From: an uncultured Armatimonadota bacterium
GTDB lineage: Bacteria > Armatimonadota > Fimbriimonadia > Fimbriimonadales > Fimbriimonadaceae
Assembly (NCBI GenBank): GCA_903833215.1
Contig: CAILEM010000134.1
Coordinates: forward strand, 1 to 56,323
Length of the DNA: 56,323 nucleotides
Reading direction: 5' to 3'
Below the pieces are notes generated by a model, which was given only the letters and a program-made list of their open reading frames with translations, did no database searches and had not been told where the DNA came from. Made by a program: the position numbers and the translations under genes. Shown one piece after another: positions 35,591 to 44,666 of this stretch (position 1 is the first letter of the stretch; the number at the start of each line of letters is the position of its first letter).

Positions 35591-35607
35591 GCGGCCGCCT
35601 ACTCGAG
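35582..35607. terminator. Perfect 26-bp palindrome spanning both convergent stop codons
   Basis: CTCGAGTAGGCGG joined directly to its reverse complement CCGCCTACTCGAG. It contains the last codon and the TAG of the AraC-type gene, 8 intergenic bases, and the TAG and last codon of guaA on the other strand. As RNA it would fold into a stem with a small GC loop for both transcripts, so it can act as a bidirectional terminator. Confidence 0.6.
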
Positions 35608-37131
35608 CTCAATCGTTGCGGGCGGCTTGCTCGTAAGATCGTAAAACACGCGATTGACGCCTTGAACTTCATTCACGATGCGGCGTGAAATCGCCTCCAA
35701 AGCCTCAAACGGGATATTCACGGCTGTCGCCGTCATTGCGTCTTCGCTTTCGACTGCTCTCAACACGATAGGCTGCTCATAGGTGCGTTCGTCTCCCATG
35801 ACGCCAACGCTGCGAACATCCAATAGGGCTGCATAGCTTTGCCAGATTCCCTTGTTGAGTCCACGTGCCTTTAGCTCGGATCGGAAGATGTAGTCCGCTT
35901 CCTGGGTCATGTGAACTCGTTCTGGAGTCACTTCCCCCAACACACGTACCGCAAGTCCAGGTCCTGGGAACGGCTCTCTCTCCACCATATCTTCAGGAAG
36001 GCCGAGCCGTCTGCCAACATTTCTGACTTCGTCCTTAAAGAGCCAACGCAAAGGTTCGATGAGTTTCATCGTCATCCAAGCTGGAAGCCCACCTACATTG
36101 TGGTGGGTCTTGATCTTTGCCGCCGTTGGGGATCCTGATTCAATGACGTCCGGATAGAGCGTCCCTTGCGCCAAGAAATCACAGCCCTGAAGCTCGTTGG
36201 CATGATCCTCGAAGACTTTGACAAAGTTCTCGCCGACGATCTTCCGCTTGCGTTCCGGCTCCGTTACACCCTTAAGCGCGGAAAAGAACTGATCTTGAAC
36301 ATCGAAAACCTTTAGGTTGCCCTTGAAATGATCAAGGAATGTTTCGCGAACCTGCTTGCCCTCATCCTTTCTTAACAAGCCGTGGTCTACAAATACACAT
36401 ACCGCCCGGTCGCCGATGGCTTTGATAAGCAGCGCAGCCATAACTGAACTGTCGACTCCACCGGAAACCGCGCAAAGGACCTTTCCTTCACCAACCGTCT
36501 TTCGAATGGAATCTATCTGCTCATCGATAAAGCTCTCGCTTGTCCAATCGGCAGTCAACTTCGCGTGATCAAACAAGAATCGTTTCAGAACCGTCTTCCC
36601 CGCTGGTGTGTGTGTCACCTCGGGATGGAACTGAACGCCGTACTGGACAGCGGAAGGATTTTCAAATGCGGCAACTGGGCAAGAATCGGTGGACGCGGTC
36701 ACCACAAAACCAGGTGGCACCGCAAGCACTTGATCACCATGGCTCATCCAAACCTGATCGCTGGAGAGATTTCCAACAAGCGAATGGGAACTACCGGAAC
36801 CAACAACGAGAGTGCGATGACCGTACTCCTTGTGGCCAGCCTTTTCGACTTTGCCTCCGAGTTTGAGGGCCATCAATTGCTGTCCATAACAGATTCCAAG
36901 AACTGGTATGCCCTCAAGAACCTTGAAGTCGATGGTAGGTGCCCCCTCCTCTAGGACCGATTTCGGGCCGCCGCTGAGGATAACAGCGTGCGGTTTATGT
37001 GCAGCTATTTTTTCTGCAGCTGTTGTCCAGGGGATCATTTCTGAGTACACCCCCATCTCGCGGACGCGTCGAACGATGAGTTGCGTGTACTGGCCGCCGA
37101 AATCGACGACGAAGACTGTCTGGTGGGTCAT
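35599..37131 (-). CDS. guaA: GMP synthase (glutamine-hydrolysing)
   Basis: A 510-residue enzyme that converts XMP to GMP. The class I amidotransferase domain has GICYGQQ (Cys81) and the triad His/Glu in FHPEVTHT near 170; the ATP pyrophosphatase domain has the P-loop SGGVDSSV near 221; and the C-terminal dimer domain closes with the conserved YDLTSKPPATIELE. The length is near normal. ATG 37131 follows TGTCATACT by 11 bases, very similar to the elements before the carB halves. It ends 8 bases from the AraC-type gene inside a palindrome. Confidence 0.97.
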   Translation of the reverse strand: MTHQTVFVVDFGGQYTQLIVRRVREMGVYSEMIPWTTAAEKIAAHKPHAVILSGGPKSVLEEGAPTIDFKVLEGIPVLGICYGQQLMALKLGGKVEKAGHKEYGHRTLVVGSGSSHSLVGNLSSDQVWMSHGDQVLAVPPGFVVTASTDSCPVAAFENPSAVQYGVQFHPEVTHTPAGKTVLKRFLFDHAKLTADWTSESFIDEQIDSIRKTVGEGKVLCAVSGGVDSSVMAALLIKAIGDRAVCVFVDHGLLRKDEGKQVRETFLDHFKGNLKVFDVQDQFFSALKGVTEPERKRKIVGENFVKVFEDHANELQGCDFLAQGTLYPDVIESGSPTAAKIKTHHNVGGLPAWMTMKLIEPLRWLFKDEVRNVGRRLGLPEDMVEREPFPGPGLAVRVLGEVTPERVHMTQEADYIFRSELKARGLNKGIWQSYAALLDVRSVGVMGDERTYEQPIVLRAVESEDAMTATAVNIPFEALEAISRRIVNEVQGVNRVFYDLTSKPPATIELE

Positions 37132-37142
37132 AGACCCTTTGT

Positions 37143-37151
37143 AGTATGACA
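37143..37151 (-). promoter_or_regulatory. Extended -10 element of guaA
   Basis: TGTCATACT, 11 bases, then ATG on the minus strand. It differs at two positions from the TGTCACAAT of the two carB halves. Confidence 0.45.
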
Positions 37152-37230
37152 GCGGTTCGCCGAGAAATCTCTATCCAACACCCTCGGAGCATGCCGACTC
37201 ATGCAGCAAAATCCTTCGCGGTTGCCGAAA

Positions 37231-38304
37231 TCACGGTTTTGAAGCTTGAGGATGCCCTGCCTTCCATGCTTTCACGTAGGCCGCCGTCTTAGGGTTGGAT
37301 TCGTTCCACATTGGAATCGCAGGAGAATCCGCGATCATGAGCAGTCCAAGCGCTACCATCTTGTCAACTTTTGCCATGTTCGTGTAATCCACCTTTTCGC
37401 GATGGTCGCCCGGCTGGTGATAGTCAGGATAGGTGAACGCGGTGCAAATCGTATGCGCAGGAACGCCGAAGTACGCGATCGCTTGATTATCGGAGCGACT
37501 GAAGAACGCATCACTGAATCGAGGGTGCTTCTGAACACCGACCCCGACGGCCTTACCGGCCGCAGCGAAGATCTCCCCGACCTGGGAGTAGTCGTAACCA
37601 GTCATCGACGCTGCCCCCACCCTCGGCCCTTCGGAGTCATCCGTTCGACCGACTTGCTCAAGATTTACGTCGGCAATCGTATTAGCGAGAGGCACGACAG
37701 GATGCCTCCCGTAGTAGGCGGAGCCCAGTTCCCCTCTTTCCTCACCAAAGAAAGTCATGAAAACGATGGATCGCTTTGGGCGGACCTTTAGCGATGATAT
37801 TGCCTCCGCCAACTCAAGAACGGAGACCGTTCCGCTTCCGTCGTCATTGGCGCCATTGTAAATGGTATCGACATCTTGACGCTTTCGAATACCGAGGTGA
37901 TCGTAATGCGCAGTGACCATCACGTAGGTGTCACGAAGTTTCGGATCGGATCCCCGCAGAATTCCGATGACATTTCTGACTTTCTGAGGCTCGGCGCTGC
38001 CCCTCCCGGTCATCGTTGTGGTTTGGAAATAGTCGTCATCCCCGGCAGGTTCAAGGCCATCTCGCCGAAACTGCGCGGCGATGTACTCCGCAGCTAAGTC
38101 GAGGCCCCTCGAAGGGGTTCCTCTGCCCTCCAGAAGATCTGATGCAATGAACCACAGATGTCCTTTGAGCGATTCCGCCCGAACGTGATCGAGTACCTGT
38201 TTTCGCTCGTTGGTGAGCCGTGCTTTCCAGGGAAAGTCATCTGAAGCTCGGCATAGGAAGGCAAGCGCAACTAGAAAGCTGGTTGTGGCAAATCGGTGCT
38301 TCAT
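37231..38304 (-). CDS. Secreted M28-family metallopeptidase
   Basis: A 357-residue zinc aminopeptidase-like protein. The signal peptide is MKHRFATTSFLVALAFLCRA. Metal and catalytic residues of family M28 are present: His133 and Asp135 in AHYDHLG, Asp154 in GANDDGSG, Glu188/Glu189 in FFGEERG, Asp near 220 in QVGRTD, and a C-terminal His in PDYHQPGDH. It probably removes amino acids from peptides in the periplasm or outside the cell. ATG 38304 gives the signal peptide; GTG 38340 would add 12 residues. It lies 99 bases from guaA on the same strand and is divergent from the kinase gene. Confidence 0.9.
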   Translation of the reverse strand: MKHRFATTSFLVALAFLCRASDDFPWKARLTNERKQVLDHVRAESLKGHLWFIASDLLEGRGTPSRGLDLAAEYIAAQFRRDGLEPAGDDDYFQTTTMTGRGSAEPQKVRNVIGILRGSDPKLRDTYVMVTAHYDHLGIRKRQDVDTIYNGANDDGSGTVSVLELAEAISSLKVRPKRSIVFMTFFGEERGELGSAYYGRHPVVPLANTIADVNLEQVGRTDDSEGPRVGAASMTGYDYSQVGEIFAAAGKAVGVGVQKHPRFSDAFFSRSDNQAIAYFGVPAHTICTAFTYPDYHQPGDHREKVDYTNMAKVDKMVALGLLMIADSPAIPMWNESNPKTAAYVKAWKAGHPQASKP

Positions 38305-38509
38305 GATGTAAATCCCACGGAATACCGACACTACCCCCAAAATGGGTCTTTATGGCACCAAGATTTTGGTTAATGGTCTCTGCGCGGCTTCACTAAATGC
38401 AGCCATAAATCCCGGATATTTTTCGCATTTAAGCGGTTCATAATCTGGTAGTAATGCCTGAATCCCTCCAGCTGCAACACAATGAACTTCCATTCGGCTT
38501 TCTCCGCGC

Positions 38510-38515
38510 TATATT
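38510..38515 (+). promoter_or_regulatory. -10 element of the Ser/Thr kinase gene
   Basis: TATATT is followed by five bases and ATG 38521; no ribosome binding sequence is present. It belongs to the leaderless class. Confidence 0.5.
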
Positions 38516-38520
38516 GACGC

Positions 38521-40677
38521 ATGCGTTCTGAGCCAAAAGCTTTAGATCCAGGTTGGGTGTTTGCCGATCGGTTCGAATCGATCCGCCTACTCGGCCGTGG
38601 CGGCTTTGGAATTGCATATCTCGCGACCGATTTGCACCGAGGTGACTTGGTGGTTGTGAAGGAACTCGCACCCCAAGGGACACCAAGGTCTGCCCAGGGG
38701 GTTATGCGGCTGGACGAATCTGTCGGTCGAAGGCTCCGAGAGCAGTTCCTAGAAGAGGCCGGCCTCCTGAGTCGGTTCGATATCAAGGGTGTTCCTCCGA
38801 TTCGGGCAACTTTTCAAGAAAACGGAACCGCCTATTTCGTTACCGATTACGTTGCCGATTCGCAAACCATCGACAGTCTATTAAAGACGAGTGGACGTTT
38901 CTCGCCCGAAACGGCTCTCCAAGTCTGCACCGGACTCCTTGATACGCTCGAAGCGGTTCATGCCAAAAGGATCCTTCACAGGGATATCAAGCCTTCTAAC
39001 GTCCTCGTGACCTCAAACGGCGACGTGTACCTCATCGACTTCGGTGCGGCGAGGGAATGGCACGCGGATTGCACGATCACGCATACCGTTCAACATACTC
39101 CGGGTTACGCACCTCCTGAGCAGCTTTCCGAACGCGCTTGCCGCGGCCCTGCTTCTGACCTGTATGCCGTCTGCGCCACGATGTTCATCATGCTTGCTGG
39201 CGTTGCACCCCCAAGTGCTTCGGACCGAGCCGCAGGTATTGCGCTTCCGTCCCTCCTTTCCATTCGCCCCGAACTGGACCCGATAGTCGTTCGTGCTATT
39301 GAAGCGGGCTTGACGCTCGCCTATGCTGCAAGACCACAAACGGTCGAAGATCTCAGAGACCTACTTTTCGGCGAACTCGAACCGCAAGGCAGCACCACCC
39401 TCGAAGAGCTTGACGAGACCCTGCTTCGGTTAAACCGGTTCTCGTTTGATCGACGCTCCTGCCCAGCCTGCAAAGGATTGATGGAGGAGCCGAGGCCACT
39501 GAAGCGATACGCGTGCCCTGTTTGCCGTTCTGGCAGTATCCGACGGCGTGAGATCAACGAGCGACTGTGTCCGACATGCCATTCTGGTGTCCTTTCCCAC
39601 ATCAAGAATTCGATCCCGCTGGCAATTTGCCCTAGTTGTTGCGAAGGCACACTCGTATACAAACGGAAGTCGATTGTTTCAACGGAACAAATGGCGACTT
39701 GCGACAAATGCCACGCTCGCTACGATGTGAAGCACGGAAAGATGGCCTCTAGTGACACTCCAGAGGAATTCCACGGCTTCGATTACTGGTGTTCCCTGTC
39801 GGGTCGTTCCACCGAGATATGGAAATGCCCAGATTGTCCCAGTCAGTTCGATGTACTTCCGGATGGTAGGTGGGAGAAATATGGGTCAGCCCGCAGTGCG
39901 GGACATCGAGTGCTTTATCCAGACGAATGGGCTCGTGTAGCTGTCGGACTTGAACCTGGTGCGGGCAATGCTCTTTGCGACGCTTGCGGTGCCGACTACT
40001 ACGTCGAACGCGAACAACTCACCCTACTGGACGCACCGGAAGTTCCTGGCACATTCGCTGCCGATTATTTGGGTCGACTCTTGTCCCTTGAAGACGCGCG
40101 CTGGCTAGGTGCAGGCAAGACCAGCCCCCATCCTGGATTCGTTTGCGAACAATGCCGAACGGAATTGGACAAGGACCAGCAGTATTTCCGGCTGGTAGCG
40201 ACATCGCACCGTAGACTCGCACGATATATCGACCAACCGATGGTGCTAGAGGATTGGCATCGAATTGGTCAAGGCCTTCCAACCATTCACCAAGAAGCGG
40301 AATTTGAGGACACAGTGACGGAAGCGCTGTCCTATGCCTACCGCGACGGCACCATCAGCTTTGACTCGGACAGCATCACCCTGTGGAGAGGCGATGCCAC
40401 TCGATCGGGTGAAAGCAAGACATCGACTCTCACGGTCACGGTGTATGAATTCACTTTCGGCGGAATATTGATGAAGCGAAAGTTCCCTACCGACGCCATT
40501 GTCGGCGTATGGGCTGACGAAGAGGAACTTCATGTTCAACTGTCGGGAGAGAGAGAAACAGTGGGGTACCGAATTGCCCCGGTTGAACTCATCGTTCACC
40601 TCGAGTCAGGGGATCGAAAGGTCGTTGTCGACGCCCGAGACTTGGCAGCACGACTCACGCGAGAACTCAACCTGTAG
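38521..40677 (+). CDS. Ser/Thr protein kinase with tandem zinc ribbons
   Basis: A 718-residue protein. Residues 18-290 are a Hanks-type kinase with glycine loop GRGGFGIAYLA (25-35), Lys47 in VVVKEL, HRDIKPSN (153-160), DFG at 173-175 and PGYAPPEQ in the activation segment, so it should be active. Residues 313-545 hold eight CxxC knuckles (CPAC, CPVC, CPTC, CPSC, CDKC, CPDC, CDAC, CEQC), enough for about four zinc ribbons, followed by a beta-rich C-terminal domain. No transmembrane segment is evident, unlike PknB-type kinases. The ribbons may bind nucleic acid or proteins. It converges on the permease gene with a 10-base gap. Confidence 0.88.
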   Translation: MRSEPKALDPGWVFADRFESIRLLGRGGFGIAYLATDLHRGDLVVVKELAPQGTPRSAQGVMRLDESVGRRLREQFLEEAGLLSRFDIKGVPPIRATFQENGTAYFVTDYVADSQTIDSLLKTSGRFSPETALQVCTGLLDTLEAVHAKRILHRDIKPSNVLVTSNGDVYLIDFGAAREWHADCTITHTVQHTPGYAPPEQLSERACRGPASDLYAVCATMFIMLAGVAPPSASDRAAGIALPSLLSIRPELDPIVVRAIEAGLTLAYAARPQTVEDLRDLLFGELEPQGSTTLEELDETLLRLNRFSFDRRSCPACKGLMEEPRPLKRYACPVCRSGSIRRREINERLCPTCHSGVLSHIKNSIPLAICPSCCEGTLVYKRKSIVSTEQMATCDKCHARYDVKHGKMASSDTPEEFHGFDYWCSLSGRSTEIWKCPDCPSQFDVLPDGRWEKYGSARSAGHRVLYPDEWARVAVGLEPGAGNALCDACGADYYVEREQLTLLDAPEVPGTFAADYLGRLLSLEDARWLGAGKTSPHPGFVCEQCRTELDKDQQYFRLVATSHRRLARYIDQPMVLEDWHRIGQGLPTIHQEAEFEDTVTEALSYAYRDGTISFDSDSITLWRGDATRSGESKTSTLTVTVYEFTFGGILMKRKFPTDAIVGVWADEEELHVQLSGERETVGYRIAPVELIVHLESGDRKVVVDARDLAARLTRELNL

Positions 40678-40687
40678 CGGCCGGTTA

Positions 40688-41887
40688 TTAGGTTGATGTT
40701 CGATGGCGCAGGGGAACGCTTGGAAGCTTCAGTGCGTCCTGACTTCCAGACGTGATCCGAATCAGGCGATCAAGGATAACCTTCACCGACCCTGCAAGCG
40801 GAAACGCAATGATCATTCCAACGAGGCCAAATAGTGCCCCACCGCTGAATATCACGAACATGCTGACAACGGGGTCGAGCCCAACCGCTCTCCCAACAAC
40901 ACGTGGATAAACCAGGGAGTCGTAGGTGAAGTGGCAGACGATGTAGGTCAGCAACAGGATGGCGGCAAATCCCCACGGAGAACTCGCGTGAAAAAGGAGC
41001 CCACCTGTTTTTCCGCTCAGGCCAGTCACAACCACCAAGAGCGTGCCGCTAATCAGAACATTGAGGTAAGGCACCAGATAGAGTGCGCCGAAGATAACGC
41101 CAAGGAGAATCGAATATGGTGCTCCGATAATCTCCAGCACGATGCTCATGAACACCATGTATCCCAACACTGCCATCGTTACGCCACGAAGGTAGCTCGT
41201 AAAGACTTGGCCAATATCCGTCAAAACCGAGATCGTGTTCGCCCGAATTGCTGGGGGAATCCACGTCACGCTTCGCCGCTTGAACTGATCAAGGTTGAAC
41301 AGCATCAGAAGCACAAGCAAGGGAACAAACATCAACGTGAGAACGTGTGATACCAGGCCACTGGCAATCCCAAGAAAGCCCTGCAAGAAACTCTGCACCG
41401 ACTTCCCTAGCTGGTTCTGCTGCGGTTCGATGTAGTGGGCGATGAACGCCCTCTTGGTTGTTGGTAGCTTGAAGCGTTCAAGTGAATCTTGATACTGCTC
41501 GAAGAACTTATCGAGAACATCGTCGGTCGGATGATTCACCTGCATGGCGGGATTCCAACGCACAAAGAAATTGTCGTTGGCGTCTTGCCTCGTTAGGTTC
41601 GAAGCGAATTCGTCGATCTTGTTCTTAAACCCGCCGACTTGACCACTTACAACGGGCGTAAGCCAAAGTCCCAGGCCGACCATAACCCCAATGAAAACGG
41701 AGAAAATGGACCAAATGGCCAAAGGCCTTGGCCATCCCCTCAGGCGAAGCTTTTTGATCGTTGGGTCAAGAAGTGCACTGATCGCAAAAGCGATCACGAA
41801 AGGCAGGAGAATGCCCCTAACATAGTAAAGGAAAACGAGGATGGTCAAAACAATGACCATCCACAAGGAGATTCTCCAGCCTTGCAT
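40688..41887 (-). CDS. AI-2E family transporter (PerM-like)
   Basis: A 399-residue membrane protein with about eight hydrophobic segments: a pair at the N-terminus (VIVLTILVFLYYVRGILLPF), a long soluble loop (residues 90-160) and a C-terminal membrane block ending with VVSMFVIFSGGALFGLVGMIIAFPL, the typical AI-2E/PerM pattern. Family members export the AI-2 signal, sodium or other small ions; the substrate cannot be assigned. It follows ytxH on the same strand by 12 bases, so the two are probably one transcript. Confidence 0.88.
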   Translation of the reverse strand: MQGWRISLWMVIVLTILVFLYYVRGILLPFVIAFAISALLDPTIKKLRLRGWPRPLAIWSIFSVFIGVMVGLGLWLTPVVSGQVGGFKNKIDEFASNLTRQDANDNFFVRWNPAMQVNHPTDDVLDKFFEQYQDSLERFKLPTTKRAFIAHYIEPQQNQLGKSVQSFLQGFLGIASGLVSHVLTLMFVPLLVLLMLFNLDQFKRRSVTWIPPAIRANTISVLTDIGQVFTSYLRGVTMAVLGYMVFMSIVLEIIGAPYSILLGVIFGALYLVPYLNVLISGTLLVVVTGLSGKTGGLLFHASSPWGFAAILLLTYIVCHFTYDSLVYPRVVGRAVGLDPVVSMFVIFSGGALFGLVGMIIAFPLAGSVKVILDRLIRITSGSQDALKLPSVPLRHRTST

Positions 41888-41899
41888 GTATGAGTGTGT

Positions 41900-42133
41900 T
41901 TAGACGCCCAGTTCTTCGGCTGCGCTCTCTACTGCTCGCTTCGCTCGCTGCTCAGTAATCCAATCTTCGGTCTTGTCCTTTATGTCCTTAATCTTCCCTG
42001 TCAGATCATCGCGAAGCTCGCTACCAGCTTTCGGTGCAAACAGAAGCCCTGCGGCGGCGCCGATAATGGCACCTAAGCCTACTCCCGCCAACATGTAAAT
42101 TAGGACATTGCTTTCGTCGTCGTTTTTGCTCAT
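41900..42133 (-). CDS. YtxH-domain protein
   Basis: A 77-residue protein: one membrane helix VLIYMLAGVGLGAIIGAAAGLLF with a Gly zipper (residues 10-32), then APKAGSELRDDL, the YtxH signature, and a charged coiled-coil tail (IKDIKDKTEDWITEQRAKRAVE). YtxH proteins are linked to general stress in Firmicutes, but their function is not known. The ATG has an AGGGAGGAAT ribosome binding sequence. It precedes the AI-2E family permease by 12 bases. Confidence 0.85.
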   Translation of the reverse strand: MSKNDDESNVLIYMLAGVGLGAIIGAAAGLLFAPKAGSELRDDLTGKIKDIKDKTEDWITEQRAKRAVESAAEELGV

Positions 42134-42160
42134 TTAATTCCTCCCTGTGATTATCTTGAT

Positions 42161-42195
42161 TGTACGCTCCCACAAGCTTGTTTTGGGAGCGTACA
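42161..42195. terminator. Hairpin between mnmA and ytxH
   Basis: The 12-bp perfect arms 42161-42172 and 42184-42195 (TGTACGCTCCCA with TGGGAGCGTACA) around an 11-base loop containing an AAGCTT palindrome. It follows mnmA by about 60 bases on the minus strand and precedes ytxH by about 28 bases. It lacks a U-tract, so it may be a terminator, an attenuator or a protein-binding site. Confidence 0.5.
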
Positions 42196-42254
42196 TATCA
42201 ATACTCAACGTTATTAAGGCAGACGATGGTTTCAATCCCTAGGTTCGTAACAAC

Positions 42255-43346
42255 TTAGGACACTTTGCGAATTGTTCCGCCGGCAAACACAGTCTTGCCT
42301 CGATAGGCAACGGCAATCTGTCCTGGAGTTACGGCTTTCACGGGTTCATCGAAAACCAAACGCGGATGCTCACCTGAAAAAAGCGTTGCCATTTGAGCAT
42401 CCATGTTGTAGCGAATCTTTGCTGAAACACGGATTGGGCGCTTTGGATCGGCTAGCATCCCCCAGGACACATCCTCAAGCGAGACCTCTTTCTGCAAAAG
42501 GTCCTCGGCTTGCCCGATCACGACTCGATTTTCTTTGGGCTTCAGCTCAATCACATACAGGGGTTTTCCGCTCTTTTGGGTGAGGCCGATACCTTTGCGC
42601 TGGCCAATCGTAAATTCGGGAATGCCACCATGCTCGCCGATCCGATTTCCATCCGTGTCGACCATTTCGCCGCGCGCGAAAATCTCCGGTCGATGCTTAC
42701 GCAGAAACTCCGCGTAGCCACCTGCTTCACTGACGAAACAAATCTCCTGCGAGTCAGGTTTATCCGCAACCGATAATCCCAGATCCGCGGCGAGTTGACG
42801 CGTGGCCGCCTTATTTGGCATTTCTCCTAGCGGAAACCATGTGTGTCGCAGTTGGTCTTGGCTGAGAGAATAAAGAACGTAGCTTTGATCCTTCTCGTCC
42901 CCCCTCGCTCGCATAAGCCGGTATAAACCGGACTTCGCATCATAACGAATGCGTGCGTAATGCCCCGTGACAAGCTTTTGGCATCCCAACTCGTGCATTT
43001 TCTGAAGCAGGATCTCAAACTTCACGTGCTTATTGCACTGCACACACGGGTTCGGAGTGCGACCGGCCGCGTACTCATCAATGAAGTTCTCAATTACCGA
43101 AGCTCGAAACTCATCCTTGAAATTCATCACGTAGTGCGGAATTCCGAGGACGCGAGCCACGCGCCTTGCGTCTTCGACGGCCCCAAGAGAGCAGCAACCC
43201 GCGTGTCGGGGATCCGTCTGGCTCTCCTGCCAAATCTGCATCGTCAAACCAATGACGTCGTAACCACGCTTAACAAGCAAGGCGGCGGCGACACTGCTGT
43301 CGACGCCGCCTGACATGGCAACTAATACCGGGCGCTTACTTCGCAT
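42255..43346 (-). CDS. mnmA: tRNA 2-thiouridylase MnmA
   Basis: A 363-residue enzyme that adds sulfur to U34 of Lys, Glu and Gln tRNAs. The ATP pyrophosphatase P-loop is [14 protein letters not shown] (SGGVDSS at 12-18); the first catalytic Cys is in [15 protein letters not shown] near 103, and the second in [10 protein letters not shown] near 201, both needed for persulfide transfer. ATG 43346 is preferred over 43379 because it starts just before the P-loop as in other MnmA proteins. It overlaps the end of the VKOR-DsbA gene by 11 bases, which implies translational coupling. Confidence 0.96.
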   Translation of the reverse strand: MRSKRPVLVAMSGGVDSSVAAALLVKRGYDVIGLTMQIWQESQTDPRHAGCCSLGAVEDARRVARVLGIPHYVMNFKDEFRASVIENFIDEYAAGRTPNPCVQCNKHVKFEILLQKMHELGCQKLVTGHYARIRYDAKSGLYRLMRARGDEKDQSYVLYSLSQDQLRHTWFPLGEMPNKAATRQLAADLGLSVADKPDSQEICFVSEAGGYAEFLRKHRPEIFARGEMVDTDGNRIGEHGGIPEFTIGQRKGIGLTQKSGKPLYVIELKPKENRVVIGQAEDLLQKEVSLEDVSWGMLADPKRPIRVSAKIRYNMDAQMATLFSGEHPRLVFDEPVKAVTPGQIAVAYRGKTVFAGGTIRKVS

Positions 43347-44508
43347 TCCCAGCAAGGATGGCTTTGTAGAGAGGGCCATTAAGTTTGTCGATCACATCCT
43401 GTGGGCCGTAGCTTTCAGGCTTTAATCCCTTCGCCAGAACGATAAACGTCGGAGTCGCATTTACTCCGAGCGATTTTCCAACGTTGATATCTCGGGTAAC
43501 GCGATCAAAAACAGGGTCCTTCGTATCGGACAGCCGCTTCTTCATATCGGAAGGATCCAGACCTACCGATTTAGCAACATCGAGGAGTTCTTTCACGGAA
43601 CTTGGCTGGCGATCCAAGCCCATCACGCTCATTGTGAAATCCCAGAATCGCCCTTTCTCCGCTGCATATTCGCCCATGGCGGCGCATGTTTGACCGTACT
43701 CATGCATGGCCAACGGAAAGTGTCGGTACACCAGACGCACAGTGTTTGGATTCGCTCGAACAAAGTCCTTAACCTTGGGAGACGTTTTTTGACACGTCGG
43801 GCAGCACATATCTGCGAATTCTACAATGGTAATCGCGGCTGTGGCTGGGCCAAAAACATTCGGCTGATCGGGCACAAGCGACTTCTCGTTCATCTCGATC
43901 TTGCCAAGGTCAATCGCGACCTTGCCTTTCTCGCCACCACTCATCATTCCGAGTGTCATGACGATGACGAAAGGAACTCCCGCGACAAGCCACAAGTCGA
44001 GCTTGGTCATTTCGCGTGGTTCGATCGGAGCCTTCTTGACCTCAGCATTTAACAGCGCATAAACGATGAGCGTCAGCAGCATCGTAATGGCGGAAGTCAA
44101 GCAGTAAGGGCATACGGCGTGGATCTGGAAGAACGACATGTACTGCAGGTACAGGCTGAAAAGCGTGCCGACACCCGCCGCCGCATATCCGAGGGTTACG
44201 AGCCGAAGATCGTAAGGAACTTTGACCGTCCGCGCAATTGCAAGACCGGTCATCAATAAGTAACCGGCAAGCCCGATGTAAGCGACGGGGATAATGCCGA
44301 ACAGCATCGAACTTGGATGGGCCGCAACCATGTCGCACCCAGCAGTGTTTCCACAAGGGAGCGAGATGTTGAGTGCCTTTTCCATGCTGACAGCGCCAGC
44401 GACAAAAAGGCCGACGAACGACAGGACCAGGAGAATTCTATTAAGAAGGAACGCCTTCACTCCACGAGTATACGTTCCCGGCTGGGTTGGATTCATGATG
44501 GCTGACAT
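43336..44508 (-). CDS. VKOR-DsbA fusion for disulfide formation
   Basis: A 390-residue membrane protein fusing a vitamin-K-epoxide-reductase-like domain to a thioredoxin-fold DsbA domain. The VKOR part has five or so membrane helices, the loop cysteines Cys52 and Cys58 (CGNTAGC) and the quinone-side CPYC (133-136); a further helix near 172-190 leads to the periplasmic DsbA-like domain with CPTC (236-239) and a cis-Pro in NATPTFIV. Such fusions oxidise exported proteins and pass electrons to quinone, replacing DsbB plus DsbA. Its last 11 bases are also the start of mnmA. It is divergent from miaB. Confidence 0.93.
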   Translation of the reverse strand: MSAIMNPTQPGTYTRGVKAFLLNRILLVLSFVGLFVAGAVSMEKALNISLPCGNTAGCDMVAAHPSSMLFGIIPVAYIGLAGYLLMTGLAIARTVKVPYDLRLVTLGYAAAGVGTLFSLYLQYMSFFQIHAVCPYCLTSAITMLLTLIVYALLNAEVKKAPIEPREMTKLDLWLVAGVPFVIVMTLGMMSGGEKGKVAIDLGKIEMNEKSLVPDQPNVFGPATAAITIVEFADMCCPTCQKTSPKVKDFVRANPNTVRLVYRHFPLAMHEYGQTCAAMGEYAAEKGRFWDFTMSVMGLDRQPSSVKELLDVAKSVGLDPSDMKKRLSDTKDPVFDRVTRDINVGKSLGVNATPTFIVLAKGLKPESYGPQDVIDKLNGPLYKAILAGNAK

Positions 44509-44666
44509 AACAGTTCAACCAACAGCAACATCTTCGGTCACAGCCGCGTTCCCTCCGAGTTCGCCAAAGCGACCCTAAAGGATTGCCAAGGTCGCCGCGC
44601 TTCGTTCCGGTATCCTTCTGTGGAACCGTCTGGCCCTCGACATCCGGCAGACTTCGCCAGTCAACA

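Noticed and set aside
35582-35607. XhoI-NotI-XhoI-like sequence as a cloning scar
   Set aside because: Both converging proteins end naturally in this sequence (Leu-Glu stop), guaA ends with its conserved tail, and no vector sequence is present. A real palindrome is the simpler reading.
38548-38600. GGTTCGAATCGATCC as a tRNA T-arm
   Set aside because: It lies inside the coding sequence for the glycine-loop region of the kinase and has no surrounding cloverleaf.
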